DNA of 13,776 nucleotides from an uncultured Collinsella sp. (GCA_900539035.1 UQAU01000044.1:1-13776), one strand, 5' to 3'. Numbered from the stretch's first letter, positions 1 through 6,400 are shown. Numbers and translations are program-made. Notes: generated by a model not told the origin, from the letters alone.

Positions 1-17
1 AACCCCGGGCCCTCCCT

Positions 18-62
18 ATAAAACCCCAAAAAACCCACACCTCCACAATTTGGGGGTTTTAT
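18..62 (+). terminator. Probable rho-independent terminator at left edge
   Basis: Bases 18-30 pair with 49-62 (AAAACCCCAAA against TTTGGGGGTTTT, one bulged G). A T-rich run continues to about 74. In the plus direction this looks like an intrinsic terminator for a gene ending left of the window and converging on the sugar operon. It may work weakly in the other direction. No gene for it is visible. Confidence 0.45.
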
Positions 63-198
63 TTTATCTTTTTTCCGCGGCATAAGCCGAAAAACAAGAA
101 CTATTCCACCGCAACTTCGTTTAGCGGGCATTGACCAGCAGACCCGCCAAAAAGGGACAGGTTTATTTTGGTAGGTTTTATCTGGGGAAACGCAAACA
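63..198. other. Non-coding gap at left edge
   Basis: No credible gene is seen. It contains two small hairpins, CGGC-ATAA-GCCG at 78-89 and GCGGG/CCCGC at 124-128 with 143-147. It also holds an AT-rich passage containing GGGACAGG near 155-162, which could belong to a dispersed intergenic repeat. That cannot be tested from one window. The only ORF here lacks an RBS and runs into the EIIA gene in another frame. Confidence 0.4.
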
Positions 199-229
199 GG
201 GCCGCGACACCCATATGGCGTCGTGGCCC
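199..229 (-). terminator. Terminator hairpin ending the sugar operon
   Basis: GGGCCGCGAC at 199-208 pairs with GTCGTGGCCC at 220-229 (10 bp, one G-T wobble). The CCATATGG palindrome lies in the loop. On the minus strand it lies about 45 nt past the EIIA stop and is followed by TGTTTGCGTTT; on the plus strand it is followed by TTTT. It therefore probably serves as a bidirectional terminator for the operon ending at 273. Confidence 0.55.
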
Positions 230-272
230 TTTTCCTTGGAGAAGGATCGATTGATTGAACGGGACGACCGTT

Positions 273-725
273 CTAGTCTTCGAGTCCGCTATTGATGAGC
301 TCCGCAATTTCAACGGGATCGGTGCTCGCGCGCACCTTGTCACGGAAGCCGGCGTCCATCAGCATCACGGCAGCCTTGGAGAGCAGACGCAGGTGCGTGG
401 TTCCAGCCTCGCCGGCGGGCACGTACAGCGCGAGCGCAACATCGACGGGTACGCCATCAAAGCTCGGCCATTCAACGGGCTCGGCCAGTTTGAGCACGGC
501 CACACCCGGCGTATGAATCGCATCGCTCTTGGCATGCGGAACGGCAAACCCGGCGACGAGGCCAGTCTCGGCCTCGTTTTCGCGAGCAATGAACGCGGCT
601 TCAACAGCGGACGCGTCATCGGCAAAGCCAAGCTCAACAGCCTGCTCGGACAAATAATGCAGCGCGTCCTCGCGTGAGGCCGATGCATGTCCAATCGTCA
701 CCTGGTTGGCAGATACAAATCCCAT
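273..725 (-). CDS. PTS EIIA component, fructose/mannitol (type 2) family
   Basis: This 150-residue stand-alone EIIA has the usual single-domain length. It accepts phosphate from HPr and passes it to an EIIB cysteine in the cytoplasm. The phosphorylated histidine should be His64 in GFAVPHAKSDAI, matching the family's xxPHx motif; an N-terminal INxE-type segment is not obvious. The ATG at 725 is supported by TAAGGAGGG, whose TAA is the stop codon of the transketolase C-half, so translation is probably coupled. It is the last gene of the operon. The EIIBC permease five genes upstream lacks an EIIA domain, so this is almost certainly its partner. HPr and EI must be encoded elsewhere. Family assignment is firm; substrate is unknown. 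Confidence 0.9.
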   Translation of the reverse strand: MGFVSANQVTIGHASASREDALHYLSEQAVELGFADDASAVEAAFIARENEAETGLVAGFAVPHAKSDAIHTPGVAVLKLAEPVEWPSFDGVPVDVALALYVPAGEAGTTHLRLLSKAAVMLMDAGFRDKVRASTDPVEIAELINSGLED

Positions 726-737
726 GTAGAACCCTCC

Positions 738-1676
738 TTACAACACGGACCTGACCGCGGCTTCGATGCCGTCGGCGTCCAAACCGTACTTATGCAGCAA
801 ATCGACCGCAGGGCCGGACTCGCCGTACACATCGTGCACGCCGACGCGACGCATCGGCACTGGATGCTGCTCCGCGAGCACCGAGGCAACGGCCTCGCCA
901 AGACCGCCGATAATCGAATGCTCCTCGGCAGTGACCACGCGACCGGTCTTCTTGGCGCTGGCAACCACCAGGCGCTCATCGAGCGGCTTGATCGTGTGCA
1001 TGTTGATGACCTCGGCATCGATGCCATCGGCAGCGAGCGTCTCGGCAGCCTCAAGCGCCTCGGCGACCATAAGGCCACAAGCGATGATGGTCACATCGGA
1101 CCCCTCGCGCACGACCACGCCGCGACCAATCTTGAACTCATAGTCCTCGTGATCGTTGATGACCGGTGTTGCCAGGCGGCCGAAGCGCATGTAAACCGGG
1201 CCCTCAAACTCATAGGCGGCGCGCACACAGGCGCGAGCCTCGACGTCGTCGGCGGGAACGACCACCGTCATACCCGGAATCGTGCGCATGAGTGCGATAT
1301 CCTCGCAGCACTGGTGCGTGGCGCCGTCTTCACCGACCGAAATGCCGGCATGGGTAGCGCCAATCTTGACGTTGAGGTGCGGGTAGCCAATGGAATTGCG
1401 GACCTGCTCGTAGGCGCGACCGGCGGCAAACATCGCAAAGGTGCTCGCAAAGGCGACGTGGCCCGTGGTTGCAACGCCGGCGGCAAGCCCCATCAAGTTG
1501 CTCTCGGCAATGCCGGCATCGTAGAAGCGCTCAGGGTGAGCGGCCTTAAACTTACCGGTCTGCGTAGCGGCGGCCAGGTCGGCATCGAGCACTACAAAGT
1601 CATCGTGCTCATTGCCCAGCCCGACGAGCGCCTCGCCGTAGCTTGCGCGCGTGGCGATTTTTTTGACCTCTGCCAT
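738..1676 (-). CDS. tktC: Transketolase, C-terminal subunit (split enzyme)
   Basis: This 312-residue protein carries the pyrimidine-binding and C-terminal domains of transketolase. The probable catalytic glutamate that activates thiamine diphosphate is Glu58 in GIAESNLMGLAAG. The motif GEDGATHQ (about 115-122) holds the conserved substrate-side histidine, His121. The C-terminal half, from about 190, has the expected fold with the HTIKPLD stretch. With the N-half it transfers two-carbon units between ketose and aldose phosphates. The ATG at 1676 overlaps the N-half stop as TAATG, with AGGAG inside the end of the N-half gene, which suggests 1:1 coupled translation. Split transketolases are normal in many bacteria, so this is not a broken gene. 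Confidence 0.95.
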   Translation of the reverse strand: MAEVKKIATRASYGEALVGLGNEHDDFVVLDADLAAATQTGKFKAAHPERFYDAGIAESNLMGLAAGVATTGHVAFASTFAMFAAGRAYEQVRNSIGYPHLNVKIGATHAGISVGEDGATHQCCEDIALMRTIPGMTVVVPADDVEARACVRAAYEFEGPVYMRFGRLATPVINDHEDYEFKIGRGVVVREGSDVTIIACGLMVAEALEAAETLAADGIDAEVINMHTIKPLDERLVVASAKKTGRVVTAEEHSIIGGLGEAVASVLAEQHPVPMRRVGVHDVYGESGPAVDLLHKYGLDADGIEAAVRSVL

Positions 1677-2506
1677 TAGAGCTCCTCTCCTGCTGCCGCG
1701 AGCTCGGCCATGGCCTGCTCAAACTGCTCGTCATTGGGCGCCTTGCCATGCCAGCCCACCTGGTTTTCCATAAAGGAGACGCCTTTGCCCTTCACCGTCT
1801 CGGCGATGATAGCGACGGGCGTGCCGGTCACCTCGCGAGCCTCGGCGAAAGCCGCCTCAATCTGCGCCATGTCATTACCGTCGGCGAGCTCAATCACATG
1901 CCACTTAAAGGCGCGGAACTTGTCAGCGAGCGGCATGGCCGAGTTAACTTCATCGATTGTGCCGTCAATCTGCAAGCCGTTGTGGTCGACGACGGCAACA
2001 AGATTGTCGAGCGCATGGTTGCCGGCAAACATGGCCGCCTCCCACACCTGGCCCTCCTCGCACTCGCCGTCGCCCAGCAACGTGTAGACGCGGTAGCTGT
2101 CACCCCAGTGCTTTGCGGCGAGTGCCATTCCAACCGCGGCGGAGATGCCCTGACCGAGCGATCCGGTGGACATATCGATGCCAGGGGCGTCGTTCATGTT
2201 GGGATGGCCCTGCAGTCGGCTGCCAATATGACGCAGCGTCTCGAGCTCTTCGACGGGAAAATAGCCGCGATTTGCCAACACCGAATACAGGCCCGGCGCC
2301 GCGTGACCCTTGGAGAGCACAAAGCGATCGCGATCGGCCTTGTGAGGGTCGGCAGGATCGATATTCATTTCCTCAAAGTACAGATACGCCATGATGTCGG
2401 CAGCACCGAGCGATCCACCCGGGTGTCCCGACTTGGCCGCGTGAACCGCAGTCACGACACCCTTCCTGACCTCATTGGCGACCTTCGCCAGCTCCTGGTT
2501 GGTCAT
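1676..2506 (-). CDS. tktN: Transketolase, N-terminal subunit (split enzyme)
   Basis: This 276-residue protein is the thiamine-diphosphate-binding half of transketolase. Conserved parts are KSGHPGGSLG (His28), SKGHAAPGLY (His68), LQGHPNM (His101), STGSLGQG and the cofactor motif GDGECEEGQVWEAAMF, whose Asp146 lies 30 residues before Asn176 as expected for the metal-binding pair. The ATG at 2506 is preceded by AGAGGAATTCGT and begins the conserved protein (MTNQELAKVANEVRKG); an upstream in-frame GTG at 2566 has no RBS and would add unrelated residues. It lies 63 nt after the transaldolase stop. With TktC and the transaldolase it gives a complete non-oxidative pentose phosphate shuttle encoded next to a PTS. 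Confidence 0.95.
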   Translation of the reverse strand: MTNQELAKVANEVRKGVVTAVHAAKSGHPGGSLGAADIMAYLYFEEMNIDPADPHKADRDRFVLSKGHAAPGLYSVLANRGYFPVEELETLRHIGSRLQGHPNMNDAPGIDMSTGSLGQGISAAVGMALAAKHWGDSYRVYTLLGDGECEEGQVWEAAMFAGNHALDNLVAVVDHNGLQIDGTIDEVNSAMPLADKFRAFKWHVIELADGNDMAQIEAAFAEAREVTGTPVAIIAETVKGKGVSFMENQVGWHGKAPNDEQFEQAMAELAAAGEEL

Positions 2507-2529
2507 ACGAATTCCTCTCTTGAGAACAA

Positions 2530-2558
2530 CCCCGGCACCGGATGACGCGATGCCGGGG
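2530..2558 (-). other. Intercistronic hairpin between transaldolase and transketolase
   Basis: CCCCGGCA at 2530-2537 pairs perfectly with TGCCGGGG at 2551-2558 around a 13-nt loop. There is no T-run after it on the minus strand, so it is unlikely to stop transcription fully. It could mark an RNA processing point or protect an mRNA end, which would set different levels of transaldolase and transketolase. Structure is seen; function is inferred. Confidence 0.5.
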
Positions 2559-2569
2559 CAATCCACTCG

Positions 2570-3253
2570 TTAAGCCTGAGCGACGACCTTCTGCCAGTCA
2601 GCCTCAAAAGAGGCGAGGCCCTGGTCGGTCAGCGGATGATGCAGGCACTTCTTGAGAGCGGCCATGGGCACGGTCGCAATATCGGCACCGAGTAGCGCGG
2701 CCTGGGTCACGTGGTTGGGCGTACGAACCGAGGCGGTGATGATCTCGACGGTGTCGTCGACGTTCTTGCCCGTCCAGTCGTAGTTCTTAATGCAGGTCAC
2801 GACGTTGTCGAGCTGCGAGATACCGTCCTCGGCGATGTCATCGAAACGACCGACAAACGGGCTGATGTAGCGAGCACCGGCATTGGCGGCCATAAGGGCC
2901 TGCGTCGGCGAGAAGACGAGCGTCATGTTGACGCGCACGCCAGCATCGGCCAGCGCACGGCAGGCGGCAAGGCCGGCCTCGCACACGGGAAGCTTGACCA
3001 CGATGTTGGGGGCGAGGGCGGCAAGGCGCTTGCCCTCCTCGATCATACCCTCGGCAGTGGTAGCGGTAGACTCGGCGGAAACGGGCAGGCCCTCGCAGAG
3101 CTCGGCAATCTTGAGCATATGCGGCTCAAAGTCGGCAAGCTTGCCGCCGGTCTTGGCGTACAGGGACGGGTTGGTGGTAACACCGGCCAGGCAGCCCCAG
3201 CTCTTGGCCTCGGCGATCTCGTCCAGATTGGCGGTATCGATAAAGAACTTCAT
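2570..3253 (-). CDS. tal: Small (TalC/FSA-type) transaldolase
   Basis: This 227-residue class I aldolase-fold enzyme moves a dihydroxyacetone unit between sugar phosphates. It starts with the family signature MKFFIDTANLDEI and has GVTTNPSL (24-31). The probable Schiff-base lysine is Lys87 in VVKLPV. Two residues separate transaldolase from fructose-6-phosphate aldolase: where E. coli FsaA has Gln59 and Tyr131, this protein has Glu61 (VSAESTATT) and Phe133 (ISPFVGRFDD). Both are transaldolase-like, so transaldolase activity is favoured over F6P aldolase. The ATG at 3253 follows AAGGAG by 8 nt; a TTG at 3280 is in frame but would add residues not typical of the family. A strong terminator lies 38 nt upstream, leaving little room for a private promoter. 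Confidence 0.92.
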   Translation of the reverse strand: MKFFIDTANLDEIAEAKSWGCLAGVTTNPSLYAKTGGKLADFEPHMLKIAELCEGLPVSAESTATTAEGMIEEGKRLAALAPNIVVKLPVCEAGLAACRALADAGVRVNMTLVFSPTQALMAANAGARYISPFVGRFDDIAEDGISQLDNVVTCIKNYDWTGKNVDDTVEIITASVRTPNHVTQAALLGADIATVPMAALKKCLHHPLTDQGLASFEADWQKVVAQA

Positions 3254-3290
3254 GGTGCAAACTCCTTCGAAGGAATCCAAAACTCAAAAA

Positions 3291-3321
3291 ATAGGACAAA
3301 GGGGATGTCCCTTTGTCCTAT
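3291..3321 (-). terminator. Strong intrinsic terminator between GatZ-like gene and tal
   Basis: ATAGGACAAAGGG at 3291-3303 is perfectly complementary to 3309-3321, giving a 13-bp stem with a 5-nt loop. On the minus strand it is followed by TTTTTGAGTTTT. This should end much of the transcription from the GatZ-like gene. The tal start is only 38 nt further on, so downstream genes probably depend on read-through or on a promoter upstream of this point. Confidence 0.8.
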
Positions 3322-3323
3322 GT

Positions 3324-3359
3324 GCCGGGCCTGCGGCTGGGACATGCCCCAGGCCCGGC
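3324..3359 (-). other. GC-rich hairpin just upstream of the terminator
   Basis: GCCGGGCCTG at 3324-3333 is perfectly complementary to 3350-3359. Inside it GGG (3339-3341) can pair with CCC (3347-3349). It is separated from the terminator hairpin by 2 nt. Its inner segment 3339-3350 (GGGACATGCCCC on plus) is nearly complementary to the terminator apex at 3301-3311, so the two hairpins could interact. Confidence 0.55.
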
Positions 3360-3378
3360 GTCGCGTAGGAAAAGCTAC

Positions 3379-4653
3379 TTACTCGGCAAGAGCGGCCTCG
3401 ATGCGGGTCGTGACGCCCTTGAGGTTAAGACCGACGACGTACTGCTTGATCGGGCGCTTGATGTGCTCGATGACAAAGCGCTTGCCGTCGATGTCCTGAG
3501 CGGCGAGGTTGCGGTAGAGCTTCTCGACCTGCTCCTTGACCTCGGGATCGTTGAACGCATAGTGACCGGAGACATCCAGGATCTTCAGGCTGAGCTCATC
3601 GTCGGCAAGAATGTCGTCGACCTGCAGGTTGACGTCGTCGCCAGTCATCCACTTGCGCCAGCGCTCGGTCTTGATAGCCTTGACCAGCAGGGTGTGATAC
3701 AGGTCGGAGGGGTCATCGCACAGACCGTTGTCGACCAGGATCTGCTCGGTGGCGCAGAGCTTGAGGTAGGCGCGGGTCTCCTCGGTGCCATACTGCGGAG
3801 CAACGTTGGAGGCGGTCACGTGTGCCGGGATGTGCTCGAGCAGCGTCGCGTCGTCCAGATAGTCGGCGTTGTGCTCCTTCAGGCCCACGCCGTAGCGCTT
3901 AGCCATGTCGGCGAGCTCGCGGGCATTCTTGAAGTTGTAATGGCCGACCTGCTCGGTCCAACGGGTGAGCGTACCGGTCTGGCCGACGATAAAGGTGGGC
4001 ATGGGGCAGCCGCGCTTCTCGAGCTCGGGCTGCAGCTGAGAAATGAACTCCTCGTACTTATCGGTAGAGGTCAAGCCGCCATTGGTCTCCTCGGTACCGA
4101 CCTCATAGGCAACCTCGGGCAGGTTATGCTCGCGACGGTACTGCTCAAGGTAGTCGATAAGATCAATCGTGCGGCGAAGCACCACGTCGAGCGGAATAAC
4201 CTTGCCGATCTGATAGGGGTCCTTGGTGGGGTCGACCATCAGCAGGTCAAAGCCCGCCTCCATGTCGGCGACGAAGGACTTGCGGGCGAGCTCCATGGCC
4301 TCGTCCTCGGGCAGGTGGGCGTTACGCTCCTCGTCGCGCTGCCACGGACCGCCGTGATCGCGGCACAGGTAGTACGGACCGGTGTAACCCACCTCGTCGG
4401 CAACCTTCTTGATGTCGGCGGCAAAGCGCGTCTGGTCCCAACCGTTGACGTAGCCGGCGCCCATCTCGTCCATATCGACCTGGTTGCGGCTGGCGATAAA
4501 CATGGGCGGGAAATCCTCGTCCTTGGCAAGCTCGAACACGGCCTGAATCAGGTTGGGGCTCATGGGGCCAATGCCGACCATGGTTGCGTGATCGCCGCTA
4601 TCCTGCAGCTTGAGCATGCCCTGAACGGCCTGACGGATGGTGAGGTTGGACAT
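3379..4653 (-). CDS. GatZ/KbaZ-family protein (class II tagatose-bisphosphate aldolase 'non-catalytic subunit' family)
   Basis: This 424-residue cytoplasmic protein belongs by eye to the GatZ/KbaZ family. Shared landmarks are an S/NQV segment (SRNQVD, 55-60), RDHGGPW (Asp99, His100), VDPTK (Asp141), YEVGTEE (183-189), FIVGQTGT (221-228), KEHNADY (His261) and NVAPQYGTEETRA (283-295). In E. coli, GatZ and KbaZ assist the aldolases GatY and KbaY. No GatY/KbaY or tagatose-6-phosphate kinase gene lies here. Some stand-alone members of the family are known as D-tagatose-6-phosphate 4-epimerases, so an epimerase making fructose 6-phosphate for the adjacent transketolase/transaldolase is plausible. 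The ATG at 4653 follows AAGGAG by 6 nt. Family is firm; reaction is inferred. Confidence 0.85.
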   Translation of the reverse strand: MSNLTIRQAVQGMLKLQDSGDHATMVGIGPMSPNLIQAVFELAKDEDFPPMFIASRNQVDMDEMGAGYVNGWDQTRFAADIKKVADEVGYTGPYYLCRDHGGPWQRDEERNAHLPEDEAMELARKSFVADMEAGFDLLMVDPTKDPYQIGKVIPLDVVLRRTIDLIDYLEQYRREHNLPEVAYEVGTEETNGGLTSTDKYEEFISQLQPELEKRGCPMPTFIVGQTGTLTRWTEQVGHYNFKNARELADMAKRYGVGLKEHNADYLDDATLLEHIPAHVTASNVAPQYGTEETRAYLKLCATEQILVDNGLCDDPSDLYHTLLVKAIKTERWRKWMTGDDVNLQVDDILADDELSLKILDVSGHYAFNDPEVKEQVEKLYRNLAAQDIDGKRFVIEHIKRPIKQYVVGLNLKGVTTRIEAALAE

Positions 4654-4797
4654 TTTGTTCTCCTTCTCCAGAGGATTTTTGACAAAAGTTCCCTGGGACC
4701 CAGATGTGGGCCCTATCAGTACGGATGGATTTTGTTGTGTAGGGGCGGTTGTGCGGAGTCAAATCCATCCCTCCGCACAACCGGAGTCCTTAAAGGT
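4654..4797 (-). promoter_or_regulatory. Structured intercistronic leader of the GatZ-like gene (possible pseudoknot or switch)
   Basis: This 144-nt gap between the EIIBC stop and the GatZ-like start holds two interlocking perfect inverted repeats. Stem 1 pairs 4746-4758 with 4771-4783 (13 bp, CGGTTGTGCGGAG). Stem 2 pairs 4723-4732 with 4761-4770 (10 bp, GGATGGATTT), and 4761-4770 is 10 of the 12 loop bases of stem 1. In the minus-strand RNA the order is S1-S2-S1'-S2', the H-type pseudoknot order. A third imperfect hairpin (about 4695-4714) follows, then the AAGGAG RBS. No T-run follows stem 1, so a simple terminator is unlikely. The pairings are seen; the role, such as translation control or RNA processing, is inferred. 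Confidence 0.55.
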
Positions 4798-6270
4798 TTA
4801 CTTGGCCTGCTTGTCGAGCGTGGGCTTCATGGCAATCAGGATTGCAGCGGCGACCACGGCGCCAATCACGATGTCCAGGCAGAACAGCGCGACGTTGTTG
4901 GTGGCAAGGGCGACGATAAAGCCACCGTGCGGGACGTAGCAGTCGATGCCCTGGAAGGCGGCAAGTGCCGCACCCACGGCAGAGCCGATGCAAATGCCGG
5001 GCAGGGTGTGACCGAGGTCCTTGACCGCGAAGGGGATAGCGCCCTCGGTAATACCGATGCAGCCCATGAACAGCGCGGAGATGCCCATCTGGCGGTCAGC
5101 GTCATCGAACTTGTTCTTGGCGATGAGCGCAGCGAGGCCACAGGCGATCGGGGGAACGGCGACGGCGACGCGGAACATACCGTTAGGACCGTAGATACCG
5201 GAGGCCATGATGGCCATGGTGAAGGTCGAGGCGGTCTTGTTGATGGGGCCACCCATATCGAAGGCGGTCATAACGCCAATGACCAGACCCAGGACAACTG
5301 CGGAACCGCCCTGCAGGCTGCCGAGCACGCCGGTGAGCCAGTCCATCACAAAGCCAAGCGGCGTGGCCAGGATGTAGATATAGGCCATGCCCAGGACAAG
5401 CGAGGTCAGAATCGGGATGATCAGGATGGGCATGATGGTCTGGATGGTGTTGTTGACCTTCCAGGTCTTCATCCAGCGGACAAAGTAGCCGCAGATGACC
5501 GCCATGATCATGGCGCCCAAGAAGCCGGTCGAAACGCTGTTGCCGTTAGGGGTAACGACTGCGTTGTTGACCAGGTAGCCCAGGACAAAACCGGGGGCGA
5601 GCGCGGGCTTGCCGGCCATCGAGTAGGAGATGTATGCCGCAAGCACCGGGATCATCATGGAGATGCCGGCCATGCCGATGGTGTTAAGGCTCACCATCAG
5701 CGGGTTCGTAACCTCCATGCCGTTGGCGCCGGCGGTACCGGATGCCAGCGAGAAGGCGAGGAACACGCCGCCGATAACGACGATGGGGATAAAATAGGAA
5801 ACGCCGGTATTGAATGCATTGAGCAGCGTCTTGCCAGGATCGGCAAAGATAGACTGCTTGGACGCCGGTGTCGGGGCCTGCGGGGCAGCGGAGACGGCCT
5901 TCTTCTCTGCCTTGGCCTCGGCCTTGGACGCGTCAACGGCGCCACCCGTCGCCTTGATGATCTCAATGGCCTGGTCGATGATCTTTACCGGATCGGCGAT
6001 TACATCCGAGGTGCCGACCTTCAGGAACTTGCCCTCGGCCATCTTCTGCTCAAAACGGTCCTCGTTCTCGACACCCACGTCGACGGACTCCAGGACCAGG
6101 TCGGCGGAGTCCACGTCTTCCTGCGTGAGCTCATTCTCGATACCCAGGCCACCCTGAGCCTCGACCTTGCACTCGATGCCACGGGCGGCGCATTCATCCT
6201 GAATCGCCTTCTGGGCCATATACGTGTGGGCGATACCCACAGTACAGGCGGCAACGCCTACGATCTTCAT
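4798..6270 (-). CDS. PTS fructose-family EIIBC permease
   Basis: This 490-residue membrane protein imports and phosphorylates a sugar of the fructose/mannitol PTS family. The EIIB domain (1 to about 108) has the phosphorylated cysteine Cys9 in AACTVGIAHTYMAQ; most relatives read CPTGIAHT, so the two residues after Cys are altered. An Ala/Lys-rich linker (110-140) joins EIIC (about 145-490), which has roughly nine hydrophobic segments and the family motifs GFLGAMIMAVICGY (249-262), GGPINKTASTF (340-350) and GITEGAIPFA (406-415, Glu409). There is no EIIA domain; that is the separate gene at 273-725. The ATG at 6270 follows AGAGGG and begins the EIIB fold; the in-frame TTG at 6372 lacks support. 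It is the first gene of the operon. The substrate is unknown; fructose itself is possible but the neighbours suggest something less common. Confidence 0.93.
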   Translation of the reverse strand: MKIVGVAACTVGIAHTYMAQKAIQDECAARGIECKVEAQGGLGIENELTQEDVDSADLVLESVDVGVENEDRFEQKMAEGKFLKVGTSDVIADPVKIIDQAIEIIKATGGAVDASKAEAKAEKKAVSAAPQAPTPASKQSIFADPGKTLLNAFNTGVSYFIPIVVIGGVFLAFSLASGTAGANGMEVTNPLMVSLNTIGMAGISMMIPVLAAYISYSMAGKPALAPGFVLGYLVNNAVVTPNGNSVSTGFLGAMIMAVICGYFVRWMKTWKVNNTIQTIMPILIIPILTSLVLGMAYIYILATPLGFVMDWLTGVLGSLQGGSAVVLGLVIGVMTAFDMGGPINKTASTFTMAIMASGIYGPNGMFRVAVAVPPIACGLAALIAKNKFDDADRQMGISALFMGCIGITEGAIPFAVKDLGHTLPGICIGSAVGAALAAFQGIDCYVPHGGFIVALATNNVALFCLDIVIGAVVAAAILIAMKPTLDKQAK

Positions 6271-6301
6271 TGCTTCCCTCTTTTCATAGAGTTGCGTGCG
6301 C

Positions 6302-6358
6302 AAGACACCGTTTGCGGAGGCCTCCGGAGCATCCCCTGCCGTTTGGACTTGCTGTCTT
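6302..6358 (-). other. Structured 5' leader of the EIIBC gene
   Basis: AAGACA at 6302-6307 can pair with TGTCTT at 6353-6358, enclosing a perfect 12-bp palindrome CGGAGGCCTCCG at 6315-6326. Two direct copies of CCGTTTG (6308-6314 and 6339-6345) flank that palindrome. If the promoter below is right, all of this lies in the roughly 95-nt untranslated leader. It could be an RNA structure or a protein-binding site. No T-run makes it a terminator. Confidence 0.35.
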
Positions 6359-6370
6359 TTCGACAAGAAC

Positions 6371-6400
6371 AATATAGGTGCTCGTTTTTCTTAATGCCAG
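6371..6400 (-). promoter_or_regulatory. Candidate promoter of the sugar operon
   Basis: On the minus strand, CTGGCA (6400-6395) and TATATT (6376-6371) are spaced by 18 nt. The -10 is good (5 of 6) and the -35 fair (4 of 6). Transcription would begin near 6364 and leave a leader of about 95 nt before the EIIBC ATG. The divergent LacI-family gene is the obvious regulator. Confidence 0.45.

Noticed and set aside
101..343. An 80-codon minus-strand frame overlapping the end of the EIIA gene.
   Set aside because: It overlaps EIIA out of frame, has no RBS and crosses the terminator hairpin.
687..1679. A 330-codon plus-strand frame opposite the transketolase C-half.
   Set aside because: The minus-strand protein has intact transketolase motifs, a start coupled to the previous gene and a clear operon position.
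1670..1685. The transketolase split as a frameshift or sequencing error.
   Set aside because: Each half has its own RBS and start, the junction is a clean TAATG overlap, and two-gene transketolases are a known natural form.
3291..3359. The paired palindromes as ends of a mobile element or MITE.
   Set aside because: There is no transposase or target duplication, and the T-run and position right after a stop codon fit a terminator.
3379..4653. Calling this gene a working tagatose-1,6-bisphosphate aldolase.
   Set aside because: GatZ/KbaZ proteins are not the catalytic aldolase subunit, and no GatY/KbaY partner is in the window.
4598..4780. A 60-codon minus-strand frame across the EIIBC to GatZ-like gap.
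   Set aside because: It starts at a TTG without RBS inside a hairpin arm and overlaps the GatZ-like start in another frame.
4746..4783. Stem 1 as a simple rho-independent terminator after EIIBC.
   Set aside because: No T-run follows on either strand, and its loop is complementary to sequence further downstream.
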